Positions 35,124 to 44,376 of a stretch of 64,000 nucleotides of DNA are shown one piece after another; within the stretch, counting starts at the first letter, position 1; each line of letters opens with the position of its first letter. A program made the translations under genes and the position numbers. Under the pieces are notes generated by a model that did no database searches, had not been told where the DNA came from, and was given only the letters and a program-made list of their open reading frames with translations. The DNA lies in contig NZ_CP108356.1 of NCBI RefSeq assembly GCF_036237315.1, positions 8,251,501 through 8,315,500 of the forward strand, written 5' to 3'. The DNA comes from Streptomyces sp. NBC_01351. Lineage in GTDB: Bacteria; Actinomycetota; Actinomycetes; Streptomycetales; Streptomycetaceae.

Positions 35124-35408
35124 ATGCTCGTCTGCGCCGGCCCCTTCGCCCTTACCGCTGTGGACCCCACAGACGGACGACTGCTCTGACACCTCACGGA
35201 GGGCGACGACGGCCGCCGCGTCCCGCAGGTGACCGCGGCATGGCACGGCCGCGTCTACGGCAAAGGCCCCGCCGGGCCCGTCGCGTTGGACGCGCGGACC
35301 GGTACGGATATGCCGACGAAGCCCGAGGCGGCCCCGTTCCTCGTCAACGAGTTCGTAGGGCTGACGCTCAGCGAAGGGACCCTGTACAGCCTGCCGACAG
35401 GCGGGTGA
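35124..35408 (+). pseudogene. PQQ/WD40-like beta-propeller C-terminal fragment with nonsense codon
   Basis: 'MLVCAGPFALTAVDPTDGRL L' is followed by TGA (about 35187) where a Trp would fit. The same frame continues 'HLTEGDDGRRVPQVTAAWHG', 'RVYGKGPAGPVALDARTGTD' and 'LTLSEGTLYSLPTGG', then stops. The repeated 'ALDARTG'-type turn marks the last blades of a beta-propeller like the C-terminal half of Streptomyces kinase or sensor proteins. The rest is missing. Confidence 0.6.
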
Positions 35409-35606
35409 GCACGTGCGCCCGATCCCGGCATGCCTCCGCCCGTGATGGGGATTCGTGGAAACGACGAGGGTCGCTCTTCGCCCCACCCCAGGACGGCCTT
35501 GTTCTTCAGGTCGCCGTTCCCCTCACGCTGGGCAGCTCGTTGAGCTGAGCGTGCTCCAAGCCGCTGTCGGCTGGCCCTCCGGGGACCTATCGCGTTGGGT
35601 GTCCGC

Positions 35607-36131
35607 TCAGACGCCGAGACTCTGGAGGGTCTCCGTCACCAGACGGTTGCCCTTGGGCGCGTACCAAGAGGTGTACGACGACAGCTTGGCAACCGCCGCA
35701 CCCAGCCACTCGGGATCACCGAGCCGGTCCAACGCCTTCGCCTCGGTGAGCTGGTCGAACAGTGCCTTCAGCACAATGACGTGGCCGCCCGTGTACCCGC
35801 GCTCGTGCTGCGTGTACCGCACTGACCACGGCTCGTAGGGATGGCGCACGATGCCCTGCAGGGAGCAGCCGTCGCGGCCCATATCGGCACCCGGCGCAAA
35901 GCCCCCCGCGACGCCTCCGAACCGGGTGACATGCCACCTCCGGTAGGCGGCTCGCACCTGCAGCTCCACGAACTGGGCCCACTCCATGGCGAGCAGAGGT
36001 GCCGCCTCTTCACGCCGGCGGTGCTCCAGGCCCTCGGGCGTGAGCACGATGGACAGGCCGTCCCTCCGCGTCGGGTCCCCGATCACCCACCGGTCCCCGA
36101 TCAGCTCCAGCGGCCCCAGGTGCTGCGCCAT
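35607..36131 (-). CDS. Hypothetical protein, 174 residues
   Basis: ATG 36131 with GGGGGAG upstream gives MAQHLGPLELIGDRWVIGDP, 'RRDGLSIVLTPEGLEHRRRE', 'YRRWHVTRFGGVAGGFAPGA', 'RHPYEPWSVRYTQHERGYTG' and 'KLSSYTSWYAPKGNRLVTET'. Composition and codon use are those of a real soluble protein. I do not recognise the family. Confidence 0.75.
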   Translation of the reverse strand: MAQHLGPLELIGDRWVIGDPTRRDGLSIVLTPEGLEHRRREEAAPLLAMEWAQFVELQVRAAYRRWHVTRFGGVAGGFAPGADMGRDGCSLQGIVRHPYEPWSVRYTQHERGYTGGHVIVLKALFDQLTEAKALDRLGDPEWLGAAVAKLSSYTSWYAPKGNRLVTETLQSLGV

Positions 36132-36630
36132 GAACTCCCCCTCTGTCCTGCTCTCTGTCCGACCGGGAACATAACCGATGCTCGCAGACCGCCCACCGGC
36201 GGTGCGTCCTCGATCGTGTGCAGCGCCCGACCGGCGCGAACCCGCAGCCCCTCCCGAGTCGCGCCTTCGCCAGCATGCAGCAGGTGGGGAATCCGGGCGA
36301 GCAGGCCTGTCCCGCCCCCGAGCACGGGTGGGGAAATTCAAGGCTGTGGCCCACATTTCGTGACGATCACTTTCGATCAACGGGACTGCCAGGGGCTGTT
36401 CGCCCCTCAGCGTTGTTCTGGTGGGGGTCGAGTGCAGGTTCCGGGAGTTGGTCTGGCCGGAGGTCGAGGACCTTGTGGTCGACCGAGTTGAACCCGATCG
36501 GATGCTCGGCCAGCTTCACCACTGCCTGCTGACACGCATTCCCTTCGACGAGGCGGTGGCCTTTCCTCTCGGGGCAGTGCCGCTGCCCACCCAGGCGGTG
36601 CCGGACGTCTGATCGACTACGCTCCTGGCG
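36132..36630. other. Gap with ISL3-family remnant
   Basis: At about 36342 the sequence GGCTGTGGCCCACATTTCGT resembles the inner end of the MITE at 46909-47049. From about 36418 the plus strand reads 'GVECRFRELVWPEVEDLVVD RV', like the first residues of ISL3 transposases, and then diverges ('MLGQLHHCLLTRIPFDEAVA'). I read it as an ISL3 left end plus a few codons. Confidence 0.4.
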
Positions 36631-37038
36631 GTGACCAGTGAGTACCCGTACGCAGACCGCTTCCTCGGCGAGTTCAGGGAACTGAAGCATGGGAGTCCAA
36701 GGGGCCCCTCCCTAACCGCTGCCGTGCGCAGTGAAGGCGACCCGCATGAGGAGGACCTCGTGCGATACCTGCGTGCTGGCAGCGTGATCTCCGCCACTGG
36801 ATCAGCCGTTTACGACTTCCTCAGCCCGACCAAGCAGTTCATCGATGGTCTTCACCTCCTCACCGACGGTGAGTGGTTCTGGCACACCGACCTTGCTCAC
36901 TACGTCGAGCGCTACCACGTTCCCGTCGATGACCGATTCGTCAATCACGCACGCCACCGTGGATGGGTGCCTCCGCAGCTGAGTGACGACCAGCTCGTGC
37001 AGATCGCGGATACCTTCTTCCCTGAAGACGAAGCATGA
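36631..37038 (+). CDS. Hypothetical protein, 135 residues
   Basis: GTG start, MTSEYPYADRFLGEFRELKH, 'EEDLVRYLRAGSVISATGSA', 'VYDFLSPTKQFIDGLHLLTD', 'GEWFWHTDLAHYVERYHVPV', 'DDRFVNHARHRGWVPPQLSD'. It resembles small Streptomyces proteins of the immunity or antitoxin-like sort ('GEWfW..DL.hYVe.Yhv'), but I cannot assign one. Confidence 0.8.
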   Translation: MTSEYPYADRFLGEFRELKHGSPRGPSLTAAVRSEGDPHEEDLVRYLRAGSVISATGSAVYDFLSPTKQFIDGLHLLTDGEWFWHTDLAHYVERYHVPVDDRFVNHARHRGWVPPQLSDDQLVQIADTFFPEDEA

Positions 37039-37177
37039 GATGCCATCCGACGCCACCACGGCAGAGCCGAACTTGACGGCTTAGCTGCATGAGGTGTCTT
37101 TCCTCGCGATAGCCGAGGGGAGAGGTCTATCCGTATCCCGGGGGCCGGCGGCCGCGCGGAGGGGTACGTGTACCGGT

Positions 37178-37285
37178 ATGGATCGTGAACGGATCCGGTG
37201 GACGATCGTCGTGGAACGGGCGCGGCAGATCGTGGACGGGTACGTGCCGCTGAAGGGCACGCTGCGGCAGGTGTTCTCTGCCTAG
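37178..37285 (+). pseudogene. Mobile-element protein, N-terminal fragment
   Basis: 'MDRERIRWTIVVERARQIVD' then 'GYVPLKGTLRQVF' and a stop. It is the start of a Streptomyces protein whose middle part ('AEKDTLRQQLTGWLEF...VLVVRGFSSQSYADVV') reappears at 38390-38560. The gene was split by the 1.1-kb segment between them. Confidence 0.6.
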
Positions 37286-37424
37286 TTTGGGCCTGTCTCA
37301 CCGCGACGAATGCTTGATCACCTTTTTCTAGATCATTGCTTTCTGTCAGTACGGTGCAGGATTCATTTGGCAGCACGCCAAATCCGGGGCGGCGATCGAT
37401 CACTCGTCCGCCCCGGTCTCGGGA

Positions 37425-38398
37425 TCAAATGGCGGTCAGGATGGCGCGCAGTCGCTCGTCCTCGCGGATGATGTTGTTCGCGACGCCTGAGCTGACGATG
37501 CGCTGGTCCTGCTTGGCGAGTTCGGCGACGCGCAGGCGCTGGTGGGTGCTCAGGGCGGTGGTACTGAGGGCTTGGAGGGCCTCGCAGGCGCCGGAGATGT
37601 CCGCTCCGGTTTCGGCAGAGTGGAGAGCTGCCTCGGCGAGTTGGCCGAGGTTGACGACGTCGGGGTCGGTGATGGCGAGCAGTGCGAGGGCGCCAGCAGG
37701 GGCCTTCTCGGGGTCGGCAAGCAGTTGTTCCAGTCGGGGGATCAGGGGCCGGGCGGCCGCGCCGAGGAGGGCCGTTGCGCGGATGGCGCGGACGACAGTC
37801 CACCGGTACCAGACCTGGTTGCCGGTGGTGCGGTCGAGGACGGAGGCCAGGATCGTGACGGCTTCCTCGGCGTCGCCGTCGATCTGCCACAGGGCGGTGG
37901 CGATCGCGATGTCGCGGTCCAGTTGCGGGGTGGTCGGCTCGGCGTCCTCGTTGACGGCTGCCCGCAGGGCGGGGAGCAGTCCGGCGGCCGTCACGCCCAG
38001 GGTAGCGGCGGCCTGGGCAGCTTCGGCGACCTCGCGCGGGCCGGCGGCGAGTGCCTTGGCGACGGCATCGAGCAGGACGTCGGTCTCGCCGGTGAGGTCG
38101 TGGTGGGCCTGCGCCACCATCAGTGACCCGGCGGCGGCACGCAGCGCGGCGCCGGCCTGCTTGCGCTCGGCCTGCGGGCCGGCGGCTGCCACCGCGGTAA
38201 TGGCGGTAGCCGCGTACTGGAAGCGGGGCAGCACGGCGTACAGCTCGGGCAAGGCGGCAGCGGCCTGCGGGCCCCACTGGCGCAGCAGGTGGACCAGATC
38301 GGCGGTCTCGTTGTTGCCGAGCCGGTCTGTGGCCAGGCGTGCGCGGACGGCGGCGAGCAGGTCCAGGTCGAAGGGGAAGGCGGGGGCCTGGAAGGAGC
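37425..38398 (-). pseudogene. HEAT-repeat-like protein, N-terminally truncated
   Basis: The reading 'FDLDLLAAVRARLATDRLGN' enters at about 38392 without a start codon of its own and continues through Ala/Leu-rich helical pairs such as 'WGPQAAAALPELYAVLPRFQ', 'AVTILASVLDRTTGNQVWYR' and 'LLGAAARPLIPRLEQLLADP', ending 'DERLRAILTAI'. It is an alpha-solenoid of HEAT/ARM type. The N-terminus is replaced at 38398 by foreign sequence in the opposite orientation. Confidence 0.75.
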
Positions 38399-38560
38399 AG
38401 GCCCTGTACGTCGCCGCGGAGAAGGACACCCTCCGACAGCAGCTGACCGGCTGGCTCGAGTTCGCGGGCATCCCCGTGCTCGTGGTCCGCGGCTTCAGCT
38501 CCCAGTCATACGCCGACGTCGTCCGCGACCGCGTCGCCCACGAGCAACGCGAAGCCTGTC
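38390..38560 (+). pseudogene. Mobile-element protein, internal fragment
   Basis: 'YVAAEKDTLRQQLTGWLEFA' then 'GIPVLVVRGFSSQSYADVVR DRVA' matches the conserved middle of the same protein family whose N-terminus lies at 37178-37285. Neither piece is complete. Confidence 0.6.
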
Positions 38561-38636
38561 GCCGCCAGCGGGCGCCCAGGGCCTGCGGCGGCCTTATCCC
38601 CCCGGGCCTGTCACAGTCGGCCAGTAGCCTCTCGCC

Positions 38637-39284
38637 ATGCAGACAGCGCTGATGATCTACGACGGCTCCGCACCGGCCGATTCCGACGTCCCGCGTACCG
38701 GGGGCGTGCCGCTGGCTCCTGCCGGATTCGCCTGGCCCCTGTGCGGCTGCGGGGGACCGCTGCAGTTCTTCGCCCATCTCCCCGTCGAGGACGGTGTCCT
38801 GTCGGTGTTCCTGTGCCAGAACGACCCCGGGGCGTGTGAGTTCTGGGACGCGAGCTCCAGCGCGAACAGGGTCCATCTGTTTCCCCGGGAGGAACTGCGG
38901 CCGGTAGCCGTACCCGAGACGGGACTGACGCTGCTGCCCGCCACCTCGGCCATCCGCACCCACGTCGTGACGATCGACCCCGAAGACGCCTGCGACGAGG
39001 AAGGGATCGAGCCTGACGCATACGACCTTGCCCGCTCGGGATGGAAGCGGGAACCCGAAGAACGATTCGGGAAGCAGCGCGAAGTGCTTGGGTCACTCGG
39101 AGGCAGCCCCTCCTACCTTGAGGACGACCGCCTGCCCGTGTGTCCCTCCTGCACCGGCACCATGGAGTTCGCGGCACACCTGGAGGAGGGGATAACCCGG
39201 GAGACCGCGATGAACCTCGGCGGTCAGCTGGGCTACGTCTTCGTCTGCCGCCCTTGTCGCGAGGGAGCCTTCCTCACGGACTGA
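38637..39284 (+). CDS. DUF1963-like protein
   Basis: 215 residues: 'PRTGGVPLAPAGFAWPLCGC', 'GGPLQFFAHLPVEDGVLSVF', 'LCQNDPGACEFWDASSSANR' and 'LPVCPSCTGTMEFAAHLEEG', 'YVFVCRPCREGAFLTD'. The PxxGGxPxxP and 'QF.A' elements fit DUF1963/YwqG. The CxCGG, CPSC and CRPC pairs could bind zinc. Function unknown. Appears intact. Confidence 0.82.
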   Translation: MQTALMIYDGSAPADSDVPRTGGVPLAPAGFAWPLCGCGGPLQFFAHLPVEDGVLSVFLCQNDPGACEFWDASSSANRVHLFPREELRPVAVPETGLTLLPATSAIRTHVVTIDPEDACDEEGIEPDAYDLARSGWKREPEERFGKQREVLGSLGGSPSYLEDDRLPVCPSCTGTMEFAAHLEEGITRETAMNLGGQLGYVFVCRPCREGAFLTD

Positions 39285-39506
39285 GGGCCACCTGCGAGGG
39301 GTACTGACGGTGACGCTGTCGCCGGTTCGAGACGCCGCAGGCGCCTCTGGGGCGGAGGCGGTGCCGCCCGTGCGCGGCGTTGCGCCAGAGGGGCGGGGTG
39401 GCTTTGTTCGCGAGAACGGGCTCTGGCACAGAACCCACGGGCCGCGACCGCTTCCACGCACAGGTCCTTCAGCCCACGGAGACCGAGTAGACGAACAAGA
39501 TCGATG

Positions 39507-39629
39507 TCACCGGGATTTCGGAGCCCTGGTGCAGTTAATACGCCACCGAGCACACGGGCCGGTCTGGCTCGGTGCCCAGGTGACCGGGACGGTCTTGGGG
39601 TGGGGCGTGGTGGGGGTCTGCTCGCTCAT
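39507..39629 (-). CDS. Short hypothetical reading frame after the DUF-type fragment
   Basis: MSEQTPTTPHPKTVPVTWAP followed by 'SQTGPCARWRINCTRAPKSR'. Its ATG overlaps the stop of the upstream frame (GCATGA), a translational-coupling arrangement. It is probably the start of a longer gene cut by rearrangement. Confidence 0.4.
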   Translation of the reverse strand: MSEQTPTTPHPKTVPVTWAPSQTGPCARWRINCTRAPKSR

Positions 39630-39880
39630 GCTGCGTTCCGTTCTGCCGGGGCCGGTGTGCGGGCGGCGCGGCGCAGCTCGACACCGCAGGCCCGCCAGTC
39701 GGCGGGGGCCTCCCAATACGGGTGGGTGCACAGATGCCCGGACAGGGCGATCAGCCAGCGCCGCAGGACGGTCGTCCCGGCCGTGGCCGGGCCCTCGGCG
39801 AGACCGGCGTAGGTGGCCAGCCACGCCCGTTCGAGGGCGAGCGAGCAGGTCCGGGGGGAAGCGGAACGGTGCTCTCACAC
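39626..39880 (-). pseudogene. Hypothetical Streptomyces protein, 3' fragment
   Basis: 'CSLALERAWLATYAGLAEGP', 'ATAGTTVLRRWLIALSGHLC', 'THPYWEAPADWRACGVELRR', ending 'AARTPAPAERNAA'. Strong coding bias, but no start codon. The 5' side runs into the anomalous homopolymer at 39903-39920. The gene type is seen in phage-like or conjugative regions of Streptomyces. Confidence 0.55.
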
Positions 39881-39902
39881 CCCAATGGAAACACGTGCTC
39901 GA

Positions 39903-39920
39903 TTTTTTTTGGGGGGGGGG
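39903..39920 (+). repeat. T8-G10 homopolymer junction
   Basis: Eight T followed by ten G. Nothing like it occurs elsewhere in the window. It lies just before the IS110 element. It may mark an element boundary or a sequencing/assembly error. Confidence 0.8.
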
Positions 39921-40219
39921 AACGCCACGGGGGTTGCGCGGCTAAGTGTTGTGACTGAGCTCGATACTTGGCCACTGAGCGTCATAGTTGGCCTTACGTT
40001 CCTGGGACGGGTTGGTCGAGCCATTCGTAGGGTTGGACCGCCCAGGGGCGCCGGGTGTGGCTTTTAGTTGGCTGCCGCCCATGGCTGGACTGGCTTGGCC
40101 GCCCGGTGCCCCCCGACGACCCGGCCGCCAGATTGGGAAGTGCGACAAAGATCGCTGAGTAAGGCCACGCCGGCGAGGTCGTCTGCGGCAGACCTGCACG
40201 CACGATCGTCTGGAGCACG
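39921..40219 (+). ncRNA. IS110 left non-coding end; candidate bridge-RNA locus
   Basis: About 300 bp without genes upstream of the IS110 transposase. In IS110-group elements this side encodes the bridge/seek RNA that pairs with target and donor DNA. GC-rich complementary blocks are present at about 40040-40140. The exact RNA cannot be folded by eye. Confidence 0.4.
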
Positions 40220-41397
40220 ATGAACCGGATCTGGGCCGGAATCGACAGCGGCAAGACCCACCACCACTGCATCGCCATCGACCAGGACGGCGCGAAACTG
40301 CTGTCCCGCAGGGTGCCGAACGGAGAGCCTGAGTTACTCCAGCTCCTCCAAGACGTCCTCGCCCTGGGAGACCACGTCACCTGGGCCGTCGACATGGCCG
40401 GCGGCGAGCCCGCGCTCCTCCTGGCCCGGCTCACCGGCCACGGCCAGGCGCTCCTCTACATCCCCGGCCGGGTCGTCAATCGGGCCAGCGACGGCTACCG
40501 CGGCGAGGGCAAGACCGACGCCCTCGTGATCGCCGACCAGGCCCGCATCCGCAGGGACCTCAGGCCATGCGGCCCACCGACGAGGCCACCATCGAGCTGA
40601 AGATCCTCACGAACCGTCGCACGGATCTTGTCCGTGACCGGACCCGGGCGATCAACCGCCTGCGCTCCACGCTGACCGGCATGTTCCCCGCCCTCGAACG
40701 CGCCCTCGTCCTCACCAGCACCGGCCCGCTCGTGCTCCTCGACGGCTACCAGACTCCGGCTGCGATCCGCCGTATGGGGACTACCCGGCTGACTCGCTGG
40801 CTCCGCGCTCGAGGCGTCCGTAGTCCGGAAGAGCTCGCGACGACGGCAGTCCAGGCCGCCGAACAGCAGCACACCGCGGTCCCCGGCGAGACGGTGATCG
40901 CCCAGCTGGTGCGGAGCCTTGCCAGGGACGTGCGGGTGTTGAACGACAAGGTCGCGGAGGTCGACCGACTCATCGAGGACCGCTTCCGCGCGCACGACCT
41001 CGCGGAGATCATCACGAGCATGCCCGGTATCGGACCTCTCCTCGGAACCGAGTTCCTCGCCGGAATCGGCAGCGACCTCACCTTCTTCGCGACCCCGGAC
41101 CGCCTGGCCGCCTTCGCCGGGCTTGCGCCGGCACCGCACGACTCGGGGAAGAAGAGCGGCAACCTCCACCGTCCCCGCCACTACCACCGCGGCCTCCAGC
41201 GCGTCTTCTACATGTCCGCGCTGACCAGCGTCCGCTACGACCCGAACTCCCGGACCTTCTACGACCGCAAACGAGCCGAGGGGAAACGCCATACCCAGGC
41301 CGTGATCGCCCTCGCCCGACGCCGAGTCAACGTCCTGTGGGCCCTGATCCGTGACCGGCGCCTCTACGACGTCGTAGCACCCGAGCCAACCAGCTAG
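40220..41397 (+). pseudogene. IS110-family transposase, single frameshift
   Basis: 'MNRIWAGIDSGKTHHHCIAI DQDGA' is the RuvC-like first Asp, with 'TWAVDMAGGEPALLLARL' and 'GEGKTDALVIADQARIRRDL' following. At about 40564 one base is missing, and reading resumes as 'MRPTDEATIELKILTNRRTD'. Then come 'LAEIITSMPGIGPLLGTEFL' (helix-hairpin) and 'FAGLAPAPHDSGKKSGNLHR', with the catalytic serine in the C-terminal Tnp domain. A one-base deletion explains the break, so it is a recent loss or a sequencing error. Confidence 0.9.
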
Positions 41398-41480
41398 CCG
41401 TTGTCGCGACGATGGGACTTGTCAGTGCGGGCCCAGAAACTTGCTGGTCAGCACCAGATCCATAGTGGTGGATGCTGCAC

Positions 41481-41635
41481 GCGTGATCGAGCGAGAGACC
41501 GCGGTGCGTATCGTCGAGGAAGAGCTGGACCGCGAGAACCAGAAGTGGGCGGCCCGGGGCGCGGACCCGATACGCACAACAGTGCTGCACGTAGAGGAAC
41601 ACGAGCTGGTCTGGAAGGTCTACATGCGGCCAGCG
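41481..41635 (+). pseudogene. YrhB/Imm35-type immunity protein, N-terminal fragment
   Basis: 'VIERETAVRIVEEELDRENQ', 'KWAARGADPIRTTVLHVEEH' and 'ELVWKVYMRPA' match the first half of the YrhB/Imm35 domain, a polymorphic-toxin immunity family. After the junction the plus strand no longer codes, because a minus-strand fragment begins. Confidence 0.65.
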
Positions 41636-41649
41636 GCACCACGCGTCGG

Positions 41650-41882
41650 CACGCCGGACACGGCACTTCGGCCCAGCCGGTGTTCCACCATTCGTCCATG
41701 GCTGGCGAGAACGCCTCACGGTGCCCATCCCCGAATGCCACCGCGCAGCACGGACAGACCGGCGGCCCGCCGTGCTGCGGCGAGAAGAACACCGCCTGCC
41801 CAGCGACAACGGTCCGTACGGCAACACTGCCGCCCGCGACAAGCGCAGGAAGTCGACTTCCCGCGTACGCAGCACGTCCCAC
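41650..41882 (-). pseudogene. Zinc-ribbon-like hypothetical protein, fragment
   Basis: 'GSRLPALVAGGSVAVRTVVA', 'GQAVFFSPQHGGPPVCPCCA' and 'PAMDEWWNTGWAEVPCPACR', then the frame leaves the family. CPCC and CPAC are spaced like a zinc ribbon. It is a Streptomyces family of unknown role, truncated head-to-head against the Imm35 fragment. Confidence 0.55.
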
Positions 41883-41959
41883 ACGTGATCGGCAAGACGC
41901 CCCCTGGGCCCTGGGCCCCGGAGATCGTTTACGGGACAGCCCTTAGGGATTGCAGATCA

Positions 41960-43250
41960 TTAACACGTTGTTTTGATCTTGTTGTCTTCGCAGGTCTGTG
42001 CCTGGACCCGGGCCTGAAGGGCGGCGAGGGCCGTGGGTGGGGTTGTCGCCGGTGGGATGGTGATGCCGTGTGTCTCGAGCAGGCGCCGGTTCTTCAGGAG
42101 GGTGCGGTGCATCGCGGTGCGGCTGGTGGCGAACAGCACGGCGAGGGGTTCCGCGGCCAGGGCGGCCCGTAGGTGAAGCACGGTGGCCAGGATCTGGTCG
42201 GGGAAGGTCAGCCGGGGCGGGCGGCCGCGCCGGATATCCCCGTCCGGGGCCAGGGTCTCGGTGAGGTCGTTCAGTTGCCGGCGGGTCATCCCGGTCAGTG
42301 CGGGATCGGAGAGCAAGGCCTGGTCCCACTGCGGATCCGGCGTCTGCGGGGTCCGGGCCGCCGGGATTACGGGGGATGGCTGGGGGTGCAGTGCATAGTT
42401 CCAGTCGCCATGGAAGGCGTGCCTGGTCAGCGGTAGGGTGGCCATCTCCGCGTCTTTGATGCGGACTCCGGTCGGGTAGGTGTTGGTGTCGAGTTCGGCC
42501 CTCACGCGCAGTCCGGTGCGGGTGGTGGTCGCGGCGATCGACTGCACGATGACTTCGTGGCTGGTCAGCGGGCGTCCGCTCCAGTTCATGGTGATGTGCG
42601 AGAACAGCCTGTGTTCGATCTTGTTCCACTTCGATGTGCCGGGTGGTAGGTGACACACGGTGATCGTCAGCCCGGTTTCAGCGGCGAGTTGGGCCAGCTC
42701 GAGCTTCCAGGCTCGGGTGCGGTAGCCGTTGGATCCGCCGGCGTCGGCGGTGATCAGCAGCTGTGTCGCCTGCGGGTAGGCGGCCTGGCCCTGGCCGTGC
42801 CACCAGCGGCGGATCGATTCCACTGCGAACGCGGCAGTGTCGTGATCGGTGCCGACGTTGACCCAGCCGGTGTTCGCGGTCAGGTCGTAGATGCCGTAGG
42901 GGACGGCTTTGCCCAATTGTGGGTCGGCGAAGTCGTGGACGCTGACCGGGACAGGCTCGCTGGCGGGACGCCACTGGCGGCCGCTGTTTTTGAACTCGCC
43001 GACGAGTTCCTTCTTCTTGGTGTCGACGCTGATGACCGGCTGGCCGGTGTCCCGGTGGTTGCGGGCCTGCTCGTTGAGGTAGCGGAACTGGGCGTCCCGG
43101 TCCGGATGCTGACTGCCCTCGAGCGTCTTCGCGTTGGCCTGAAGACTGAAGCCTTCCTCCCGCAGCAGATCGCCCACGGTGTCGGCGCTGATCCGGTGCC
43201 CGGCCCGGGCCAGCTCCGCCGCGATCGTACGGGTCGATTTCATCACGCCG
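41960..43250 (-). pseudogene. ISAzo13-family transposase, 5'-truncated
   Basis: From about 43250 leftwards: 'KSTRTIAAELARAGHRISAD', 'TVGDLLREEGFSLQANAKTL', 'QPVISVDTKKKELVGEFKNS' (first Asp), 'LLITADAGGSNGYRTRAWKL' (second Asp), 'PPGTSKWNKIEHRLFSHITM' (Glu) and 'RRGRPPRLTFPDQILATVLH', stop at 41960. The DDE triad is present but the N-terminal third is missing. The truncation point coincides with the 5' end of the SMI1/KNR4 gene, so the insertion event or a later deletion joined them. Confidence 0.85.
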
Positions 43251-43838
43251 GTGATTCCACCCGTTGTCGCCTCCTGGCAGCGCATCGACACATGGCTGGC
43301 CCGGCATGCGCCCGCTCGACTCGCAGAGCTTCGTCCTCCGGCTTCGCCAGATGCCATCGACCAGCTCGAAGTCGCGTTGGGCGTACGTCTTCCCACCGAC
43401 CTGCGCGCATCACTGTTGTGCCACGATGGGGATTCTTCTTATCTCGGCATATTGCCGTGCGGCCCGCTCTACTCCACGGATGCAATCGCCGACGCGAGGC
43501 AGGGGCGCATGAAGATCTGGGAGGGCGAGGACGACCCAGATGAGCAGGAGACTCCGTGGTGGGGAACGCAGTGGATCCCCTTCGCCGGCGGCCATGGCGA
43601 TGAGCACTTCATCGACGCGGGCCCGGGCCTGTGGCATGAATGGCATGACCATCTCGGTCGCGCCCCGCACGCCGACTATGCCTACTTCCTGGGGTGGCCG
43701 AGCCTTGGATCGTGGCTCCACGAGGTGGCCGAGGCCATGGAACACCACGATCGAATCAACCGGCTCGACGCCGTCGCCCATCCCTCCGTCGACGAGGACG
43801 GAGAGATCGACTGGTGGGCAGCGGGGACGCGTTGTTGA
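43251..43838 (+). CDS. SMI1/KNR4 (SUKH) family protein, start replaced by IS junction
   Basis: About 195 residues: 'ASWQRIDTWLARHAPARLAE', 'LRPPASPDAIDQLEVALGVR', 'LPTDLRASLLCHDGDSSYLG', 'WGTQWIPFAGGHGDEHFIDA' and 'FLGWPSLGSWLHEVAEAMEH'. SUKH proteins are immunity proteins of polymorphic toxins or cell-wall regulators in fungi. The natural start is lost at the ISAzo13 boundary. The GTG at 43251 (reading VIPPVVASW) could serve, with no good ribosome site. Confidence 0.85.
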   Translation: MIPPVVASWQRIDTWLARHAPARLAELRPPASPDAIDQLEVALGVRLPTDLRASLLCHDGDSSYLGILPCGPLYSTDAIADARQGRMKIWEGEDDPDEQETPWWGTQWIPFAGGHGDEHFIDAGPGLWHEWHDHLGRAPHADYAYFLGWPSLGSWLHEVAEAMEHHDRINRLDAVAHPSVDEDGEIDWWAAGTRC

Positions 43839-44006
43839 GTCTGGTGGGTCGTACTCGCATCGGCACGTTTGCATCGATGTGGCGTCCGGCATCGAATGAC
43901 GTCTCACACTAGGTCGCTCACCTGGGGATTCGCCGGACGTGGGGGCGGCCTTCGTCTGATCATGTGCTCCGACCAAGGTGCACGTGACCACAACGAAGGC
44001 CGTGAG

Positions 44007-44215
44007 GTGAGTCTGCTGCCTGATGCTGTCCAGAGGGAAGCGTTCGCGGAAGCGTCACGCTTCCGGGGCGAGTTCTACGAGTGTCTGACCGCCCGGCGCG
44101 ACGAACTGTTCGAGCTGGTGGACGCGGTGCTGTGTGCGGACGGTGCGGTGAAGTCCGCGGTGGACTTAACGCTGCTGCCCGAGCATCGTCGTGGGCACGG
44201 AGCGAATCCAGAACC
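44007..44215 (+). pseudogene. NF041680-like DDE transposase, N-terminal fragment
   Basis: GTG, 'VSLLPDAVQREAFAEASRFR', 'GEFYECLTARRDELFELVDA', 'VLCADGAVKSAVDLTLLPEH', 'RRGHGA', then foreign sequence. This is the start of a common Streptomyces transposase. The catalytic domain is absent. Confidence 0.7.
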
Positions 44216-44376
44216 GCTTCGGAGGCCGTTACCCAGCAGCCGCAACCTGGCCGGCCGTACCGCGCCCGGTGCTGGCCCGCTCGCGGTGCTCGGCGACGTC
44301 CTTGTGACCGACCGGTTCCGGTCCGGGTCGGGCGGCCTGCGCATCATGCTCGAATGGCCGGCCCGCCTGCGCGACG

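Noticed and set aside
40555..40575. Programmed frameshift in the IS110 transposase
   Set aside because: No slippery heptamer is visible at the break and IS110 elements are not known to need one. A simple one-base deletion explains it.
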